Shown: positions 34,918-44,878, numbered from the stretch's first letter. The stretch: 64,000 bases of DNA from UBA1723 sp045629285 (GCA_045629285.1 JAZQQY010000017.1:1-64000), one strand, 5' to 3'. The notes: generated by a model from the letters alone, not told the origin. Program-made: numbers and translations.

Positions 34918-36629
34918 ATCAATCTTATTTCTAGTTCACCACTATCATATACAACTCTACAATGCTTATGACACAACTCCCTGATCTTGTCAAAGAAAGC
35001 GTCCGGCATACAGCCCCACAAGTCGCGAGCCATATTTATATTATCGATTTTGTAGGCATCGTCGCCTGCAATACTTTTCAAAAACTCTTTATTCATCTGC
35101 ACCTTGTGCGAATGGGTATCCATGTTGCCCTCTGCTAGTTTCACAGCTTTTCCGATCATGATTCCCAACACTACTTTTTCGAAACCCAACTCTTTGGCTG
35201 AAGCAAGCGCCTCACCGACTAGGTTTCCATAATGGATGCATCTAAGGTTCATTTCGGAAGTCAAGACTCGTTCCCCCATTTTGCCGGACACGAGTCCAAT
35301 TTCATTACATCCAATTGCTTTTGCAACTTCAAGTTCACGCTTCAAACTGCGGATGAATGCTTCGTTGCTGAACGGGAATACTACTCCCGACGAACCCAAT
35401 ATGCTGATTCCACCTACGACTCCGACCTTATTGTTGAAAGTTTTTTCTGCCAAGTCAGCACCATTCTCCACTGAGATCGTTACATTGCAACCACAATCAG
35501 TCAATTTACGTATCTCGTTGGTAATCATAGCACGAGGAGTTTGATTGATGGCAGGTCCACCGACCGGAATACCAAGTCCTGGTAATGTGACAATGCCGAC
35601 CCCTTCGCCTTGAAGGAAATGAATATCCGAATCGTCTGTGAATTCCACTTTGGAAAAGATTCTGCATCCTTTTGTCACGTCGGGATCATCACTAAAATTC
35701 TTGATTGCACAAGCAAAACCTTTCTCAATCACATTCACTTCAAACGGTACAATCTCACCATCCGGCAATTCAAAGTCGACGGAATTGATCTCGTCATCAC
35801 TTAACAACGAAAGTAACGCTGCTTTTGTTGCGGCAGTGGCACAAGATCCGGTCGTGAAGCCGATTTTAAGGTTGAAGAAGTCGGGAACTGTTTTCTCTAC
35901 CGCCTTACGTAACCCCATTTTTCCACCGACATAAATCCAGTCGGATGGAAGTTGTGGATGTTCGATCACGTATGTTTTGATTCCCAGTTGCAATGCAGCC
36001 TCAACCTTGACATCACAACCACCTGAAACACCACTTTCCTTAGTGATGACTGCATCACAACCAATATCATGCATCAGTTCCAGCTCCTCTTCCAACGTAG
36101 GAATCTGCAATTCGTCGTTGAAGAAGATGAGATGTTTTTCATCAAAACCAGATTCAACTGCTTTATCAATGCTCTCTTTTCTGTCTAGAATTCTGAAGTA
36201 TGATTCGTGATCTTTCCAAAAATCCTTCAGTTTGGAAATGGTATTCGTTCCTGTCAACGCCAACAGTTTCTTAACTCCATCCGAATGCATCTTCTGCACA
36301 GCATCATCATAGCTTTGACAATATGTCACGCCATCCAAATGTGGGCAGAAAGAACGTTCTAGTCGTATGACAGGCAAACCAACCTGTGCTATTGATTCAT
36401 GCAATGCTTCGGCAAATGGGTGAGCAGCGTCGACAATACATTGAATATCATTATTTTCGCAGAATGTACGTATTTCGTCGGCAGACAAAGCTCCTGCCAT
36501 ACGAACTCCATATTTCAATTCAACCCGCTGGGAATCTCCCTTAGTTGAATAGAAATATTTAGATTCGGATTGCTCGCAAACCTCAATTGCCATACGACCT
36601 TCTGTCGTGCCTCCAAAAACAAGAATCAT
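34899..36629 (-). CDS. Fused precorrin-6A reductase (CbiJ) and cobalt-precorrin-5B C1-methyltransferase (CbiD)
   Basis: 576 residues formed of two enzymes. Residues ~1-240 are the CbiJ/CobK reductase (MILVFGGTTEGRMAIEV; VDAAHPFAEAL; LALTGTNTISKLKDF). Residues ~250-576 are CbiD (IGFTTGSCATAATKAALL; TLPGLGIPVGGPAINQTPRAMI; KFLKSIAGDD). The fusion pairs steps that lie two positions apart in the anaerobic corrin route. It overlaps the permease start by 19 bp and follows the CbiG-CbiF gene by 11 bp. Cytosolic. Confidence 0.93.
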   Translation of the reverse strand: MILVFGGTTEGRMAIEVCEQSESKYFYSTKGDSQRVELKYGVRMAGALSADEIRTFCENNDIQCIVDAAHPFAEALHESIAQVGLPVIRLERSFCPHLDGVTYCQSYDDAVQKMHSDGVKKLLALTGTNTISKLKDFWKDHESYFRILDRKESIDKAVESGFDEKHLIFFNDELQIPTLEEELELMHDIGCDAVITKESGVSGGCDVKVEAALQLGIKTYVIEHPQLPSDWIYVGGKMGLRKAVEKTVPDFFNLKIGFTTGSCATAATKAALLSLLSDDEINSVDFELPDGEIVPFEVNVIEKGFACAIKNFSDDPDVTKGCRIFSKVEFTDDSDIHFLQGEGVGIVTLPGLGIPVGGPAINQTPRAMITNEIRKLTDCGCNVTISVENGADLAEKTFNNKVGVVGGISILGSSGVVFPFSNEAFIRSLKRELEVAKAIGCNEIGLVSGKMGERVLTSEMNLRCIHYGNLVGEALASAKELGFEKVVLGIMIGKAVKLAEGNMDTHSHKVQMNKEFLKSIAGDDAYKIDNINMARDLWGCMPDAFFDKIRELCHKHCRVVYDSGELEIRLICDNQQ

Positions 36630-36640
36630 CCTACTTTGTT

Positions 36641-38383
36641 CTACTCTACTCCCTTTCTAAACAGATGAGTGAAATGTTTATCATAAAGTTTGCTAAGACC
36701 ATTTCGATTGTCAATAGCATCGCCGACAACAATCAAAGTAGTCAATTTCAGATTGTTATCCTCCACAATCTTAGCCAACTCAAAAAGTTTGCCTCTGAAA
36801 ATCTTCTGCTCCTTCCAAGTCAACTTATAACATACAGCGACAGGAGTCTCAGGTAGATAACCACCCTCCAACAACTTCTCCTGAATCTGTTTTGCCAATC
36901 CAGCAGAGAGATAGATGCAGAGAGTCGACTGATGTCGAGCCAACATTTCAAGTTTCTCCTTCTCCGGCATCGGAGTTCGCCCCTCGCCACGTGTCAAGAT
37001 GATAGTCTGACACTTTTCAGGAATCGTAAACTGGCTACGCAACTCTGCAGCCGCTGCCTGGAAAGACGAGATGCCAGGAGTGATGTGGTAATCCATTGAA
37101 TACTGGTCAAAGAAAGCCATCTGCTCCTGGATTGCCCCATAGATACACGGATCTCCTGTGTGAAGACGGACAACAAGTTTATCTTCATCATAAAACCGTT
37201 TCATCAACTCAAACTGTTGTTCCAAATCCAGATCTGCACTGCTCACGACAGTCGCGCCAGGCTTAGATACATTCGTGAGTTCTTTTGGCACAAGACTTCC
37301 TGCATAGAGAATCAAATCAGCCTGCTGAATAAATCTACGGCCTCGCACACTGACAAGTTCAGGGTCGCCGGGACCTGCACCGACAATTTCAATATGACCT
37401 TTGGACTTTTGAGCAGAAAGAGCGAAAGTGAAATGATTTCCGTCGACACAACCCTTATGTTTCTGCAAAACTAGTTTTCCTCCTGCAGTTATAGCAGAAG
37501 CCTCAGCCACACCCCAACAGCCAGTCACATCATAAACTTTCCGACTAGGATTGGGAACCTCAATTTCAGACAATGTTTCAGCATCGTATATATTGAGAAT
37601 CACGTCGCCAAGCTGACGACACAATTCAGAAATCATCTGTTCATCTTTCTTCAAAGCAATGGTATTCACTGAGATAACAGACTCTGGAGCAAACCCCGAC
37701 TCTCTAATTGACTCAATCAAATTATGAGCTATGCTTTCTGGTATATCCTTCTGACATCCGACACCCAAATACAAACATTTTGGATAATAAGATAGCTTAA
37801 TATCATCGTGTAGATATGGGCCGACGGAAATCGTCACTTCATAATTTATTCCTGACTTTATAAACTCTTCGTGAGTATCATAAACACTGACATGATCTGG
37901 ACAAGTTTCACGCAAATAACGTGTGCCTCTATCATTCCACTCAAGAATTAAAGCAGTAGGTTTACGATTAACAAAATCAGCAATCACACGGTTCATATCA
38001 TCATGCGGCCCGACATCATAAAACTTTACGTTGGTTTTCCAACCATACTCTCTAGCCAGAGTGTCGAGAGCCCATAAGCCAGAATTATCACTTTGTGTAG
38101 TGATGACAGGTTGAGCACCGATCGCACGAGCAATCTGCAAAGCCAACGTATTAGCACCACCGACATGTCCTCCCACAACAGGAATCACCCATTTGCCGAG
38201 CGAGTCCACACAAACGACGGCAGGATCAGTATACTTGCTTTCAAGCGTAGGCAAGATCTTACGTACACAGATTCCCAAAGCACCGATAAAGACAACTGCC
38301 TCAATATCAGGTTGACCCAAAGCCTTTTCTATGCGTTCAGCCAAAGCCTTTCCAACTTCGTTTACATATTCGTATCTTACCAT
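36641..38383 (-). CDS. Fused cobalt-precorrin-5A hydrolase (CbiG) and precorrin-4 C11-methyltransferase (CbiF)
   Basis: 580 residues. Residues ~1-330 are CbiG: FIGALGICVRKILP, VGGHVGGANTLA, and a C-terminal LYLGVGCQKDIP ... GCWGVAEASA part. Residues ~335-580 are CbiF/CobM, a SAM methyltransferase (IEIVGAGPGDPELVSVRG; VVRLHTGDPCIYGAIQEQ; TPGISSFQAAAAEL). The two activities are consecutive: CbiF product is the CbiG substrate, so channelling is plausible. It is 11 bp before the CbiJ-CbiD gene and 4 bp after the CbiE-CbiT gene. Confidence 0.93.
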   Translation of the reverse strand: MVRYEYVNEVGKALAERIEKALGQPDIEAVVFIGALGICVRKILPTLESKYTDPAVVCVDSLGKWVIPVVGGHVGGANTLALQIARAIGAQPVITTQSDNSGLWALDTLAREYGWKTNVKFYDVGPHDDMNRVIADFVNRKPTALILEWNDRGTRYLRETCPDHVSVYDTHEEFIKSGINYEVTISVGPYLHDDIKLSYYPKCLYLGVGCQKDIPESIAHNLIESIRESGFAPESVISVNTIALKKDEQMISELCRQLGDVILNIYDAETLSEIEVPNPSRKVYDVTGCWGVAEASAITAGGKLVLQKHKGCVDGNHFTFALSAQKSKGHIEIVGAGPGDPELVSVRGRRFIQQADLILYAGSLVPKELTNVSKPGATVVSSADLDLEQQFELMKRFYDEDKLVVRLHTGDPCIYGAIQEQMAFFDQYSMDYHITPGISSFQAAAAELRSQFTIPEKCQTIILTRGEGRTPMPEKEKLEMLARHQSTLCIYLSAGLAKQIQEKLLEGGYLPETPVAVCYKLTWKEQKIFRGKLFELAKIVEDNNLKLTTLIVVGDAIDNRNGLSKLYDKHFTHLFRKGVE

Positions 38384-38387
38384 TATT

Positions 38388-39560
38388 TCACCACGTAGCT
38401 TTCAATATAGTTATCGGATTGTTGTCGTCAACGACAAGTTTAGAAAAGACACTGCATCTCATTCCCAAACGTTGAGCAGACACTTCAAATTGCATTCTAC
38501 TCTCCTCGCTTACTGAGTTGAAAACGATGCAACCTTTGTCTGACAAACAACCACAAATCTTATCCATAATCATATCCAACTTACCTCCGTGTCCACCAAT
38601 GAACACAGCGTCCGGGTTCGGATAAGCCGACACATCAACATCCAAGAAATTACCAATGACCGATTCTATACCTGGAGCGCCGAATTTTCTTGTGTTATTT
38701 TCAATTATCTCTGCACATTCAGGTCGGATTTCAAAAGCAGTCACATGCAAAGATGGAAATCTTAACTTTGCTTCAATGCTGACACTGCCAGTGCAGAAAC
38801 CGACATCCCAAAACGATTTCTTATTAGCTAAATCAAGAGCCGACAAAGAACAAAGTCGGATCGGCATTTTTGTAATCATCTTTTTTCTTCCGTCAAGAAG
38901 GAAAAACTCTTCATCTGGAATACCGAAGAATGTCTGACGAGAAAAAGTACAAATTAAAATGACACAATTTGGATTGTCGTATTTGCAGTTTGAATCATAT
39001 TCTCCGATAATCTCATCAGTTTCATTTCCAAGTTTGACACCGACATACATTCTGTAATTATCATAGCCAAACTGGTTCAATCTGCTCCAGATATCATGCG
39101 GAGTCTTATTTTTATCGGTCAAACAACCAATCATTTTGTCGCCGGAGATGAGAGAACAATCAAGCCCATCCCATGGTCTACCGGTTAACGACACAGTTGT
39201 CATTCCTTCGTATGGAATGTTAAGACGATGAGCCAACATCTGCAACGAATTGAAGGATGGAAGAACCTTGATGTCACAGTCGGGACATTCACGCATAACA
39301 GTAGAGGCGAAACCGAAAAATAGCGGATCACCTGATGCAAAAACTACGATGGAATCGTAATTTTTGTATGCTTCAAAGACAGTTGACAATGGCACTGTGA
39401 TGTCAATCCAAACAGCATTCTGTGGCAACAAATCTCTTACAATCTCATGATGTCGTTTGCCACCGGAGAATACAGAAGCATCAGCAATGATATCCAACAC
39501 TTCAGGAGTAAACCACTGCTTATGACCATCGTTTATACCGATCAAAACACATCTCTCCAT
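38388..39560 (-). CDS. Fused precorrin-6Y C5,15-methyltransferase / decarboxylase (CbiE-CbiT, CobL-type)
   Basis: 390 residues from ATG 39560 (MERCVLIGINDG); the longer frame begins with GTG at 39581 and would overlap the upstream gene. Residues ~1-200 are CbiE (KRHHEIVRDLLP; IVVFASGDPLFFGFAS). Residues ~210-390 are CbiT (LSALDLANKKSFWDVGFCTGSVSIEAKLRFP, the SAM-binding motif, and DAVFIGGHGGKLD). It methylates C5 and C15 and decarboxylates the C12 acetate. This is a common fusion (CobL). Confidence 0.93.
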   Translation of the reverse strand: MERCVLIGINDGHKQWFTPEVLDIIADASVFSGGKRHHEIVRDLLPQNAVWIDITVPLSTVFEAYKNYDSIVVFASGDPLFFGFASTVMRECPDCDIKVLPSFNSLQMLAHRLNIPYEGMTTVSLTGRPWDGLDCSLISGDKMIGCLTDKNKTPHDIWSRLNQFGYDNYRMYVGVKLGNETDEIIGEYDSNCKYDNPNCVILICTFSRQTFFGIPDEEFFLLDGRKKMITKMPIRLCSLSALDLANKKSFWDVGFCTGSVSIEAKLRFPSLHVTAFEIRPECAEIIENNTRKFGAPGIESVIGNFLDVDVSAYPNPDAVFIGGHGGKLDMIMDKICGCLSDKGCIVFNSVSEESRMQFEVSAQRLGMRCSVFSKLVVDDNNPITILKATW

Positions 39561-39570
39561 ACATCTTACA

Positions 39571-40974
39571 TTAAACGTCACGTCCAGGTTTCAACAATTC
39601 CGCATCATCAAAAGTCAAGATGCTGTTTACCAATGTTGCGGCAATATTACTACCTCCTTTTCTTCCGTCGATAATTATCTTAGGAACCGAAGCAAACGAT
39701 TTAAGAGCATGTTTGCTCTCCTGAACATGCACAAAGCCGACAGGAGCAGCGACAACACCAGCTGGAGCAACCACATTTTTGCGCATCAGATCACACAATT
39801 CAAGCAAAGCTGTAGGGGCATTTCCAAATGCGAAAATGGCGTTCGGATGTTCCTCCACCGCAATTCTGACTCCAGCTTGAGCACGAGTGATTCCCAATTG
39901 CTGAGACATTTCTTTGACCCTTTCGTCGTTGATATAGCAAACAGTCTTCAAACCCAAACGTTCAAGAGCCCCTTTACGGATACCACTCTCCACCATAGTC
40001 ACGTCAGTCACGATGGTCTTAACCTCACCACTTTTCACACGCAAATACATTCTCTCTGTAGCATCATCATCCATCCACAGAAGATTGGGCATGTCGAAAT
40101 CGGCAGTGGTGTGAATGACATGGAGCAACGGCCATAGTCGATTCAACGGAATATCTTTCTCCTGCAGCTCAGATAGAATAGTTCCGAAAGACTGAATCAT
40201 TATGGATTGTCCTATATTATGGCTATCATTATCAATCAACTTGTTTGCATAGCCACGTGGAGTAATGAATTTTCCATCGGACAGATACGACTGACTATTT
40301 CCGATAATGACCACAGTGAACATATCTACCTCTTCCGGATCAAACTCAGCGAGAGTGCAGACATTAATCTGCTGTTCTTCTCTGCCCGCCTGTCTGACAT
40401 ATCCGACTACCGTATCAGGTCGACGCTCTTTCAAAAATATCTCTTTCAATCGGTATAGTTGCCAATAACGTCCTTTGCTCTTGGGATTATATACGGCAGT
40501 GACGAAATCGGCAGAAGCGGCAGCATAGATTCTCTTCTCAATCGTCTGCCAAGGAGTCATCAGATCACTCAGCGAAATGACACAGAAATCGTGACCAGTC
40601 GGAGCGCCAAGCAACGCAGCCGCCTTCTGAAATGCGCTGATTCCCGGCAACACTTCCACCTCAACATCAACATTCATCTTGGCAACCATCTCATAAACAA
40701 GCGGAGCCATACCATAAATGCCGGAATCTCCACTAGAGATGACACAGACGTTTTTTCCTTCCAAAGCATAATCAATAGCCATCTTTGCTCGGTCCATCTC
40801 CTTCTTCATACCGGTGTCCACACACTGCGTATCTGGTTTGAGATAATTCTCCACAAACTGGAAATAGTATTTATACCCAACGACAACATCGCTGAGACGT
40901 ATGGCATTCAACACTGCCGGTGTTATATCTTCCGGTGATCCGGGACCTATGCCTGCAACAAAAATTTTCTTCAT
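39571..40974 (-). CDS. Fused precorrin-3B C17-methyltransferase (CbiH) and precorrin-8 methylmutase (CbiC)
   Basis: 467 residues. Residues ~1-245 are CbiH/CobJ (IFVAGIGPGSPEDITPAVL; ISSGDSGIYGMAPLVYE; GISAFQKAAALLGAP). Residues ~250-467 are CbiC/CobH with the catalytic His in HVIHTTADFD, TDVTMVESGI, GNAPTALLEL and APVGFVHVQESK. It joins the ring-contracting methyltransferase with the last ring step. Its ATG overlaps the stop of the TonB receptor gene (ATGA). Confidence 0.93.
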   Translation of the reverse strand: MKKIFVAGIGPGSPEDITPAVLNAIRLSDVVVGYKYYFQFVENYLKPDTQCVDTGMKKEMDRAKMAIDYALEGKNVCVISSGDSGIYGMAPLVYEMVAKMNVDVEVEVLPGISAFQKAAALLGAPTGHDFCVISLSDLMTPWQTIEKRIYAAASADFVTAVYNPKSKGRYWQLYRLKEIFLKERRPDTVVGYVRQAGREEQQINVCTLAEFDPEEVDMFTVVIIGNSQSYLSDGKFITPRGYANKLIDNDSHNIGQSIMIQSFGTILSELQEKDIPLNRLWPLLHVIHTTADFDMPNLLWMDDDATERMYLRVKSGEVKTIVTDVTMVESGIRKGALERLGLKTVCYINDERVKEMSQQLGITRAQAGVRIAVEEHPNAIFAFGNAPTALLELCDLMRKNVVAPAGVVAAPVGFVHVQESKHALKSFASVPKIIIDGRKGGSNIAATLVNSILTFDDAELLKPGRDV

Positions 40975-43046
40975 TCCTTATACTTAAGGGCAAGACTAAC
41001 AAAAACAGATCTGCCTGGGTTAATAGTTGAAAAATTGGAGTTCCACGGACTCTCATCTTTCTTGTTGAATATATTCTCAATGCCGACAGTCGGCTCCAAA
41101 ACAAAAGAATTCTTGACTATGGCATATTTTGCAGAGAAATCCCACTGTCCGTAGCCGGCAGCATAACCGTATGTGCTGCTATATCTCTTTCCCTGAGCAA
41201 AACCGTTGAGAGAAATATTAAGTTTATTGTCCTTAATCTTTTTATCCCACGCAACACTCACATGACCGACATTCCTTACACTCTTGTCGACGGGAGTAGT
41301 CTCAACTTCATACTTCTGCGTCTCAACATTCAACTGTTTTGTAGTCGCTTCAGAATCAGTTAAAGTATAATTGCCGGCAAGAGTCAAGCCATATAGCAAA
41401 AAGAGTTTTAGATTGAAATTGAATCCTTTGATCAAAGCCTTATCGACATTATCTCGTTGACGTATTGTGGTCCAACCTTCATTACGCAAAGCAGTCAAAC
41501 TTTCACTTCCGTCAATCTCCGCTTGAGTCATCGTTCTATAATTGATCATGTCATAGATTTGGTTGAAAAAACCACCGACCCCAGCCTGAACACGCTTGTT
41601 GGAGAATGACAGATTCAGATTCCAGAAATTGTTTTTTTCCGGCTTCAACCCAGTATTATTGACTGTATATCTTGACGATGTCTTCGCCTGGTCTGTTGCA
41701 TAAAGTTGAGAAAGAGTAGGTGTCTTATATCCACCTGCATATCCAGCCTTGACATGGAAATTCTTGACATGACCGGAAAACGCAATATTCGGAGTAAGGT
41801 TGGTTCCGAAATTATCGTTATAAGTAAATCTCAAACCTGCCAAAGCATTGAAATAATCATTCAATCTAAATTCATCCTGCACATAGATATTCTCAGTGTT
41901 GGATTTTTCGTTGTCGATATTGTCAGTTTCACTGTTCAACCTATCCTGAATCAAATTCAAACCGACTGACAAACTGTTCTTTTCACCCAATGCGAACAAT
42001 CCTTTTATGTTCTCCTCAACAAGTTTAGTCTCCTTTCTTGTCTCTTCAAACTCTTCCTCCTCAGCGGTTTGCCAATATCTATACCAAGAGGTAAAGTTGT
42101 CGCTATGAACATCAAAAAACAGAATCGACTTATCAGTGACCTTCCACTCCGCATCAGCTCCGTAGTCATACGACACATGATGAATATCGTATGTGTAGGC
42201 GACTTTTGGGGTATAGGTATAAGTCGTTCCGGTTGAATCCTTTTTTTCTTTTTGAGTGAAATATGTCGCAGTACGAGGCCGTGAAGTCAAATAGTCGTAA
42301 TAATTGCCACGAAGATTCATTTTGAACTTGTCACAAAATCTCCAAGTGAATGTCTGACTTATATTTTCACTGCGATACCCCACAGACATCGGTCTACCGG
42401 TCAATTTCAAAACTTGTTGTCCATTCTCTTCAAAAGCCTGATATTTATTCACTTGCCAATTATCAGCCTGACGATGGTTGTATGATGTTGAAGTAGAGAA
42501 TCTTTTATGGTTGAATCCAAGACCAAGATCCTGACTAAACCTACCTTTGCTCATCACTTTGCTAAAGGATGTAGCCTCAACTTTCGACATATCCTCTTTC
42601 GTAATCACATTGACAACTCCGGCAATAGCATCACTACCGTACAATACGCTGGCAGCTCCACTCATCACCTCAACTCTGGATACATTGTCCAAGCTTATCC
42701 TATTCCATCTGTCGTCGCCGCTAACCTTCTTTCCATTGACCAAAATCAAAATATAGTCGTCGCTGACACCATTAAAATTGACAAACGTTCCCATTCCATT
42801 TGTCTGAACCGTAGTTGACGAAGAGATATGAGACATCACATCCTGCAGATTGGTCATTCCACTATTCTTCATCTCTTCGACATTGATCACCGAAACTGCA
42901 ATAGGAGATTTCTGCAATTTTACAGCATGGTCTGTTCCAGTAACGACAACCTGCTCAAGATTGAACACATCGGCATCTTCTGTTGTTTGTGGAAAAGAGT
43001 TCAAAAACGTAAAAGTAAAAAGACCGCAGAGCAATTCAAATTTCAT
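40971..43046 (-). CDS. TonB-dependent outer-membrane receptor (BtuB-like), second of the operon
   Basis: 691 residues with a signal peptide, a short TonB-box region after residue ~25, the plug domain (LEQVVVTGTDHAVKLQKSPIAVSVINVEEM; DRWNRISLDNVSRVEVMSGAASVLYGSDAIAGVVNVI) and a ~530-residue barrel ending GRSVFVSLALKYKE. It is the size of a vitamin or siderophore receptor and lacks the SusC N-terminal extension. Location in the B12 operon implies uptake of corrinoids or related tetrapyrroles, or of cobalt chelates. It is 4 bp after the adenosyltransferase gene. Confidence 0.88.
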   Translation of the reverse strand: MKFELLCGLFTFTFLNSFPQTTEDADVFNLEQVVVTGTDHAVKLQKSPIAVSVINVEEMKNSGMTNLQDVMSHISSSTTVQTNGMGTFVNFNGVSDDYILILVNGKKVSGDDRWNRISLDNVSRVEVMSGAASVLYGSDAIAGVVNVITKEDMSKVEATSFSKVMSKGRFSQDLGLGFNHKRFSTSTSYNHRQADNWQVNKYQAFEENGQQVLKLTGRPMSVGYRSENISQTFTWRFCDKFKMNLRGNYYDYLTSRPRTATYFTQKEKKDSTGTTYTYTPKVAYTYDIHHVSYDYGADAEWKVTDKSILFFDVHSDNFTSWYRYWQTAEEEEFEETRKETKLVEENIKGLFALGEKNSLSVGLNLIQDRLNSETDNIDNEKSNTENIYVQDEFRLNDYFNALAGLRFTYNDNFGTNLTPNIAFSGHVKNFHVKAGYAGGYKTPTLSQLYATDQAKTSSRYTVNNTGLKPEKNNFWNLNLSFSNKRVQAGVGGFFNQIYDMINYRTMTQAEIDGSESLTALRNEGWTTIRQRDNVDKALIKGFNFNLKLFLLYGLTLAGNYTLTDSEATTKQLNVETQKYEVETTPVDKSVRNVGHVSVAWDKKIKDNKLNISLNGFAQGKRYSSTYGYAAGYGQWDFSAKYAIVKNSFVLEPTVGIENIFNKKDESPWNSNFSTINPGRSVFVSLALKYKE

Positions 43047-43050
43047 ATTG

Positions 43051-43602
43051 TTATAATCTTTTCCATATATTCTCTTCCACTCCAGCCTTGAAATTCAAAT
43101 ATCTGGCTAGGACAAAGAAGAAATCACTTAGTCTGTTAATATACTTGATGACATTAGCATCAACCATTCCTCCCGATCGGTCAAGTCGCACAATCTCTCT
43201 CTCTGCGCGACGGCATACCGTGCGACAGACATGAGAAGAGGCTGCAGCAGTCACTCCTCCAGGCACCACAAACAACTTTGTCGGAGGTAGTTCAGTCAGA
43301 AATTCATCTATCTTATGTTCAAGAAAATCAATCATTTCCTCAGTTACAAAATTACCTTGTCTGATCGGGCACAGATCCGTGTCTGTAGCAAGATTCCCTC
43401 CCACTACAAAAAGATGATGCTGCACTGTCAACAATAATTCAGAAACAGAAGAGTCGGCACACAACGACCTCAACAACCCCACATTCGAATTGAGTTCATC
43501 CACCAAACCGTATGTTTCAATTCTGTCACTGGATTTGTCGACACGAAAACCTCCTACTAAGGAAGTTTCGCCCAAATCACCCGTTTTTGTATATATCTTC
43601 AT
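43051..43602 (-). CDS. Cob(I)alamin adenosyltransferase, PduO type
   Basis: 183 residues. It adds the adenosyl group to the cobalt of corrinoids. The hallmark IYTKTGDLGETSLVGG ATP-binding N-terminus, RIETYGLVDELNSNVGLLRS and CRRAEREIV are all present. It differs from the CobA/BtuR family, which is not seen here. It lies between the binding-protein gene and the second receptor gene. Confidence 0.94.
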   Translation of the reverse strand: MKIYTKTGDLGETSLVGGFRVDKSSDRIETYGLVDELNSNVGLLRSLCADSSVSELLLTVQHHLFVVGGNLATDTDLCPIRQGNFVTEEMIDFLEHKIDEFLTELPPTKLFVVPGGVTAAASSHVCRTVCRRAEREIVRLDRSGGMVDANVIKYINRLSDFFFVLARYLNFKAGVEENIWKRL

Positions 43603-43608
43603 CTATTT

Positions 43609-43646
43609 GGGTTCAAGTTTCAGGGTTCAAGTTTCAAGTGAAACCC
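43609..43646. repeat. Tandem 14-bp repeat with inverted end in a B12-operon gap
   Basis: GGGTTCAAGTTTCA occurs twice in tandem (43609-43622, 43623-43636), directly followed by AGTGAAACCC, which can pair with the repeat. The 50-bp gap between two operon genes is mostly this element. Confidence 0.6.
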
Positions 43647-43652
43647 GTGCGA

Positions 43653-44792
43653 TTATTTGATTATCTTATAATACTTTGGTGTGTAATGAGGCAAAATATC
43701 CGGATGGAAAACCTTTACAAAATCCGCCAACAGATAATGAGGCTGAACACCTGCCAACTCACGATAAGGAGTTTGTGACAAGTTGCAGAACACTACCCTA
43801 TTCGTCTTGAACGCATTAAGTGTAGTATATCGTTCATCCTCGGCAGCCAAATCCTTCAATCCGAATTCACCGTTGAAAGAGCCGTCGGTCTGCCAAAAAT
43901 CAGCGTTGACTGCCTTTGAATATACAGCTTCAAAATCTTGTGTCACACCACCCGACTCCTGATTGTCGTGCATGATATAGTCGGCACCGGCATCCTTGAA
44001 TATCTGTGCCATATAACTCTTGCCACCGACAAAATACCAACCGTCTCGGAACTGTCTTCCGCTCACGACAGTAGGTAGTTGTCGATTTGATTTCTTTATT
44101 GAAATCTCCTCCTTAAGCGTATTATATTTCTTTTCAATATCATCGAAAACAAGATTAGCAATCTTTGTCTTACCCGTCATCAAACCTATCAATTTGATCC
44201 ATTCTGCCTGTCCGAGAGGGTTAGTCTCCTTGTATCCATGATGATGAACAAGAGGTATTCCACATGACTTAAGAGACTCAAAACCACCATGTTTTGAAGC
44301 AGACACAAAAATGTACTCAGGTGAAGATGCCAATATCTTTTCAAGATCAAAATTTCCTTCCTTACCTACAGTCACCGTCGCGCCGATAGCAATCTGATCT
44401 TTTATTTTTGGAGAAAAAAGGCTCTTTAGGTTATTCATTGCCACTATTTTGTTCTCCAATCCCAACACTTCGAAATTACCGATCTGCAAAGCAGTGGTAC
44501 ATACAAATCGATTAGCCGGTTTAGTAACAACAAAACTGTCGACACTTGATTTCTTTGCAGACGGATCCGGATTGGAAATGTAGACATGCACTCCATCCGG
44601 CCGATAAGAAACCTTAAGTCCCTTGGCATATTTAATTACAATGGAATCACCGTTTACCGGCTCACTACTATACACAGAATCCTGATACTGATACAACAAA
44701 TCAGATGAGTTATACGTCTGATTTGTATCGACCACCGTATGAGCACACGAAGCAAGAAATAACGATAAGATAGAAAAAGCGAAATACTTCAT
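43653..44792 (-). CDS. ABC transporter substrate-binding lipoprotein (BtuF/FecB fold)
   Basis: 379 residues. A signal peptide with lipobox LASC (Cys 16) is followed by a two-lobed periplasmic binding fold (VEVLGLENK / FVSASKHGGFESLKSCGIPLVHHHGYKE; DILPHYTPKYYK at the end). It hands a ligand to the permease encoded at 33898. Two successive His residues in LVHHHGY could be ligand-binding. It is downstream of the chelatase gene, separated by an 86-bp gap containing a hairpin. Confidence 0.82.
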   Translation of the reverse strand: MKYFAFSILSLFLASCAHTVVDTNQTYNSSDLLYQYQDSVYSSEPVNGDSIVIKYAKGLKVSYRPDGVHVYISNPDPSAKKSSVDSFVVTKPANRFVCTTALQIGNFEVLGLENKIVAMNNLKSLFSPKIKDQIAIGATVTVGKEGNFDLEKILASSPEYIFVSASKHGGFESLKSCGIPLVHHHGYKETNPLGQAEWIKLIGLMTGKTKIANLVFDDIEKKYNTLKEEISIKKSNRQLPTVVSGRQFRDGWYFVGGKSYMAQIFKDAGADYIMHDNQESGGVTQDFEAVYSKAVNADFWQTDGSFNGEFGLKDLAAEDERYTTLNAFKTNRVVFCNLSQTPYRELAGVQPHYLLADFVKVFHPDILPHYTPKYYKIIK

Positions 44793-44808
44793 AATAAAAG
44801 AAAAATGA

Positions 44809-44844
44809 AAGTGCCATATATTTGTTTCGAAGTATATGACACTT
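44809..44844 (-). terminator. Hairpin with T-rich 3' side between the chelatase and binding-protein genes
   Basis: AAGTG.CATATA and TATATG.CACTT form an 11-bp stem with one mismatch around a 12-nt loop. On the minus strand it is followed by TTTCATTTTTCTTTT. It could act as a partial terminator or RNA-stabilising element that sets receptor and chelatase levels above those of the biosynthesis genes downstream. Confidence 0.5.
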
Positions 44845-44878
44845 CCTGAAAAGATTGTATGAAAGCTAAAGAAAAAAT

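Noticed and set aside
36994..37191. Short frame within the CbiG-CbiF gene
   Set aside because: Out-of-frame product of the real gene on the same strand, without its own signals.
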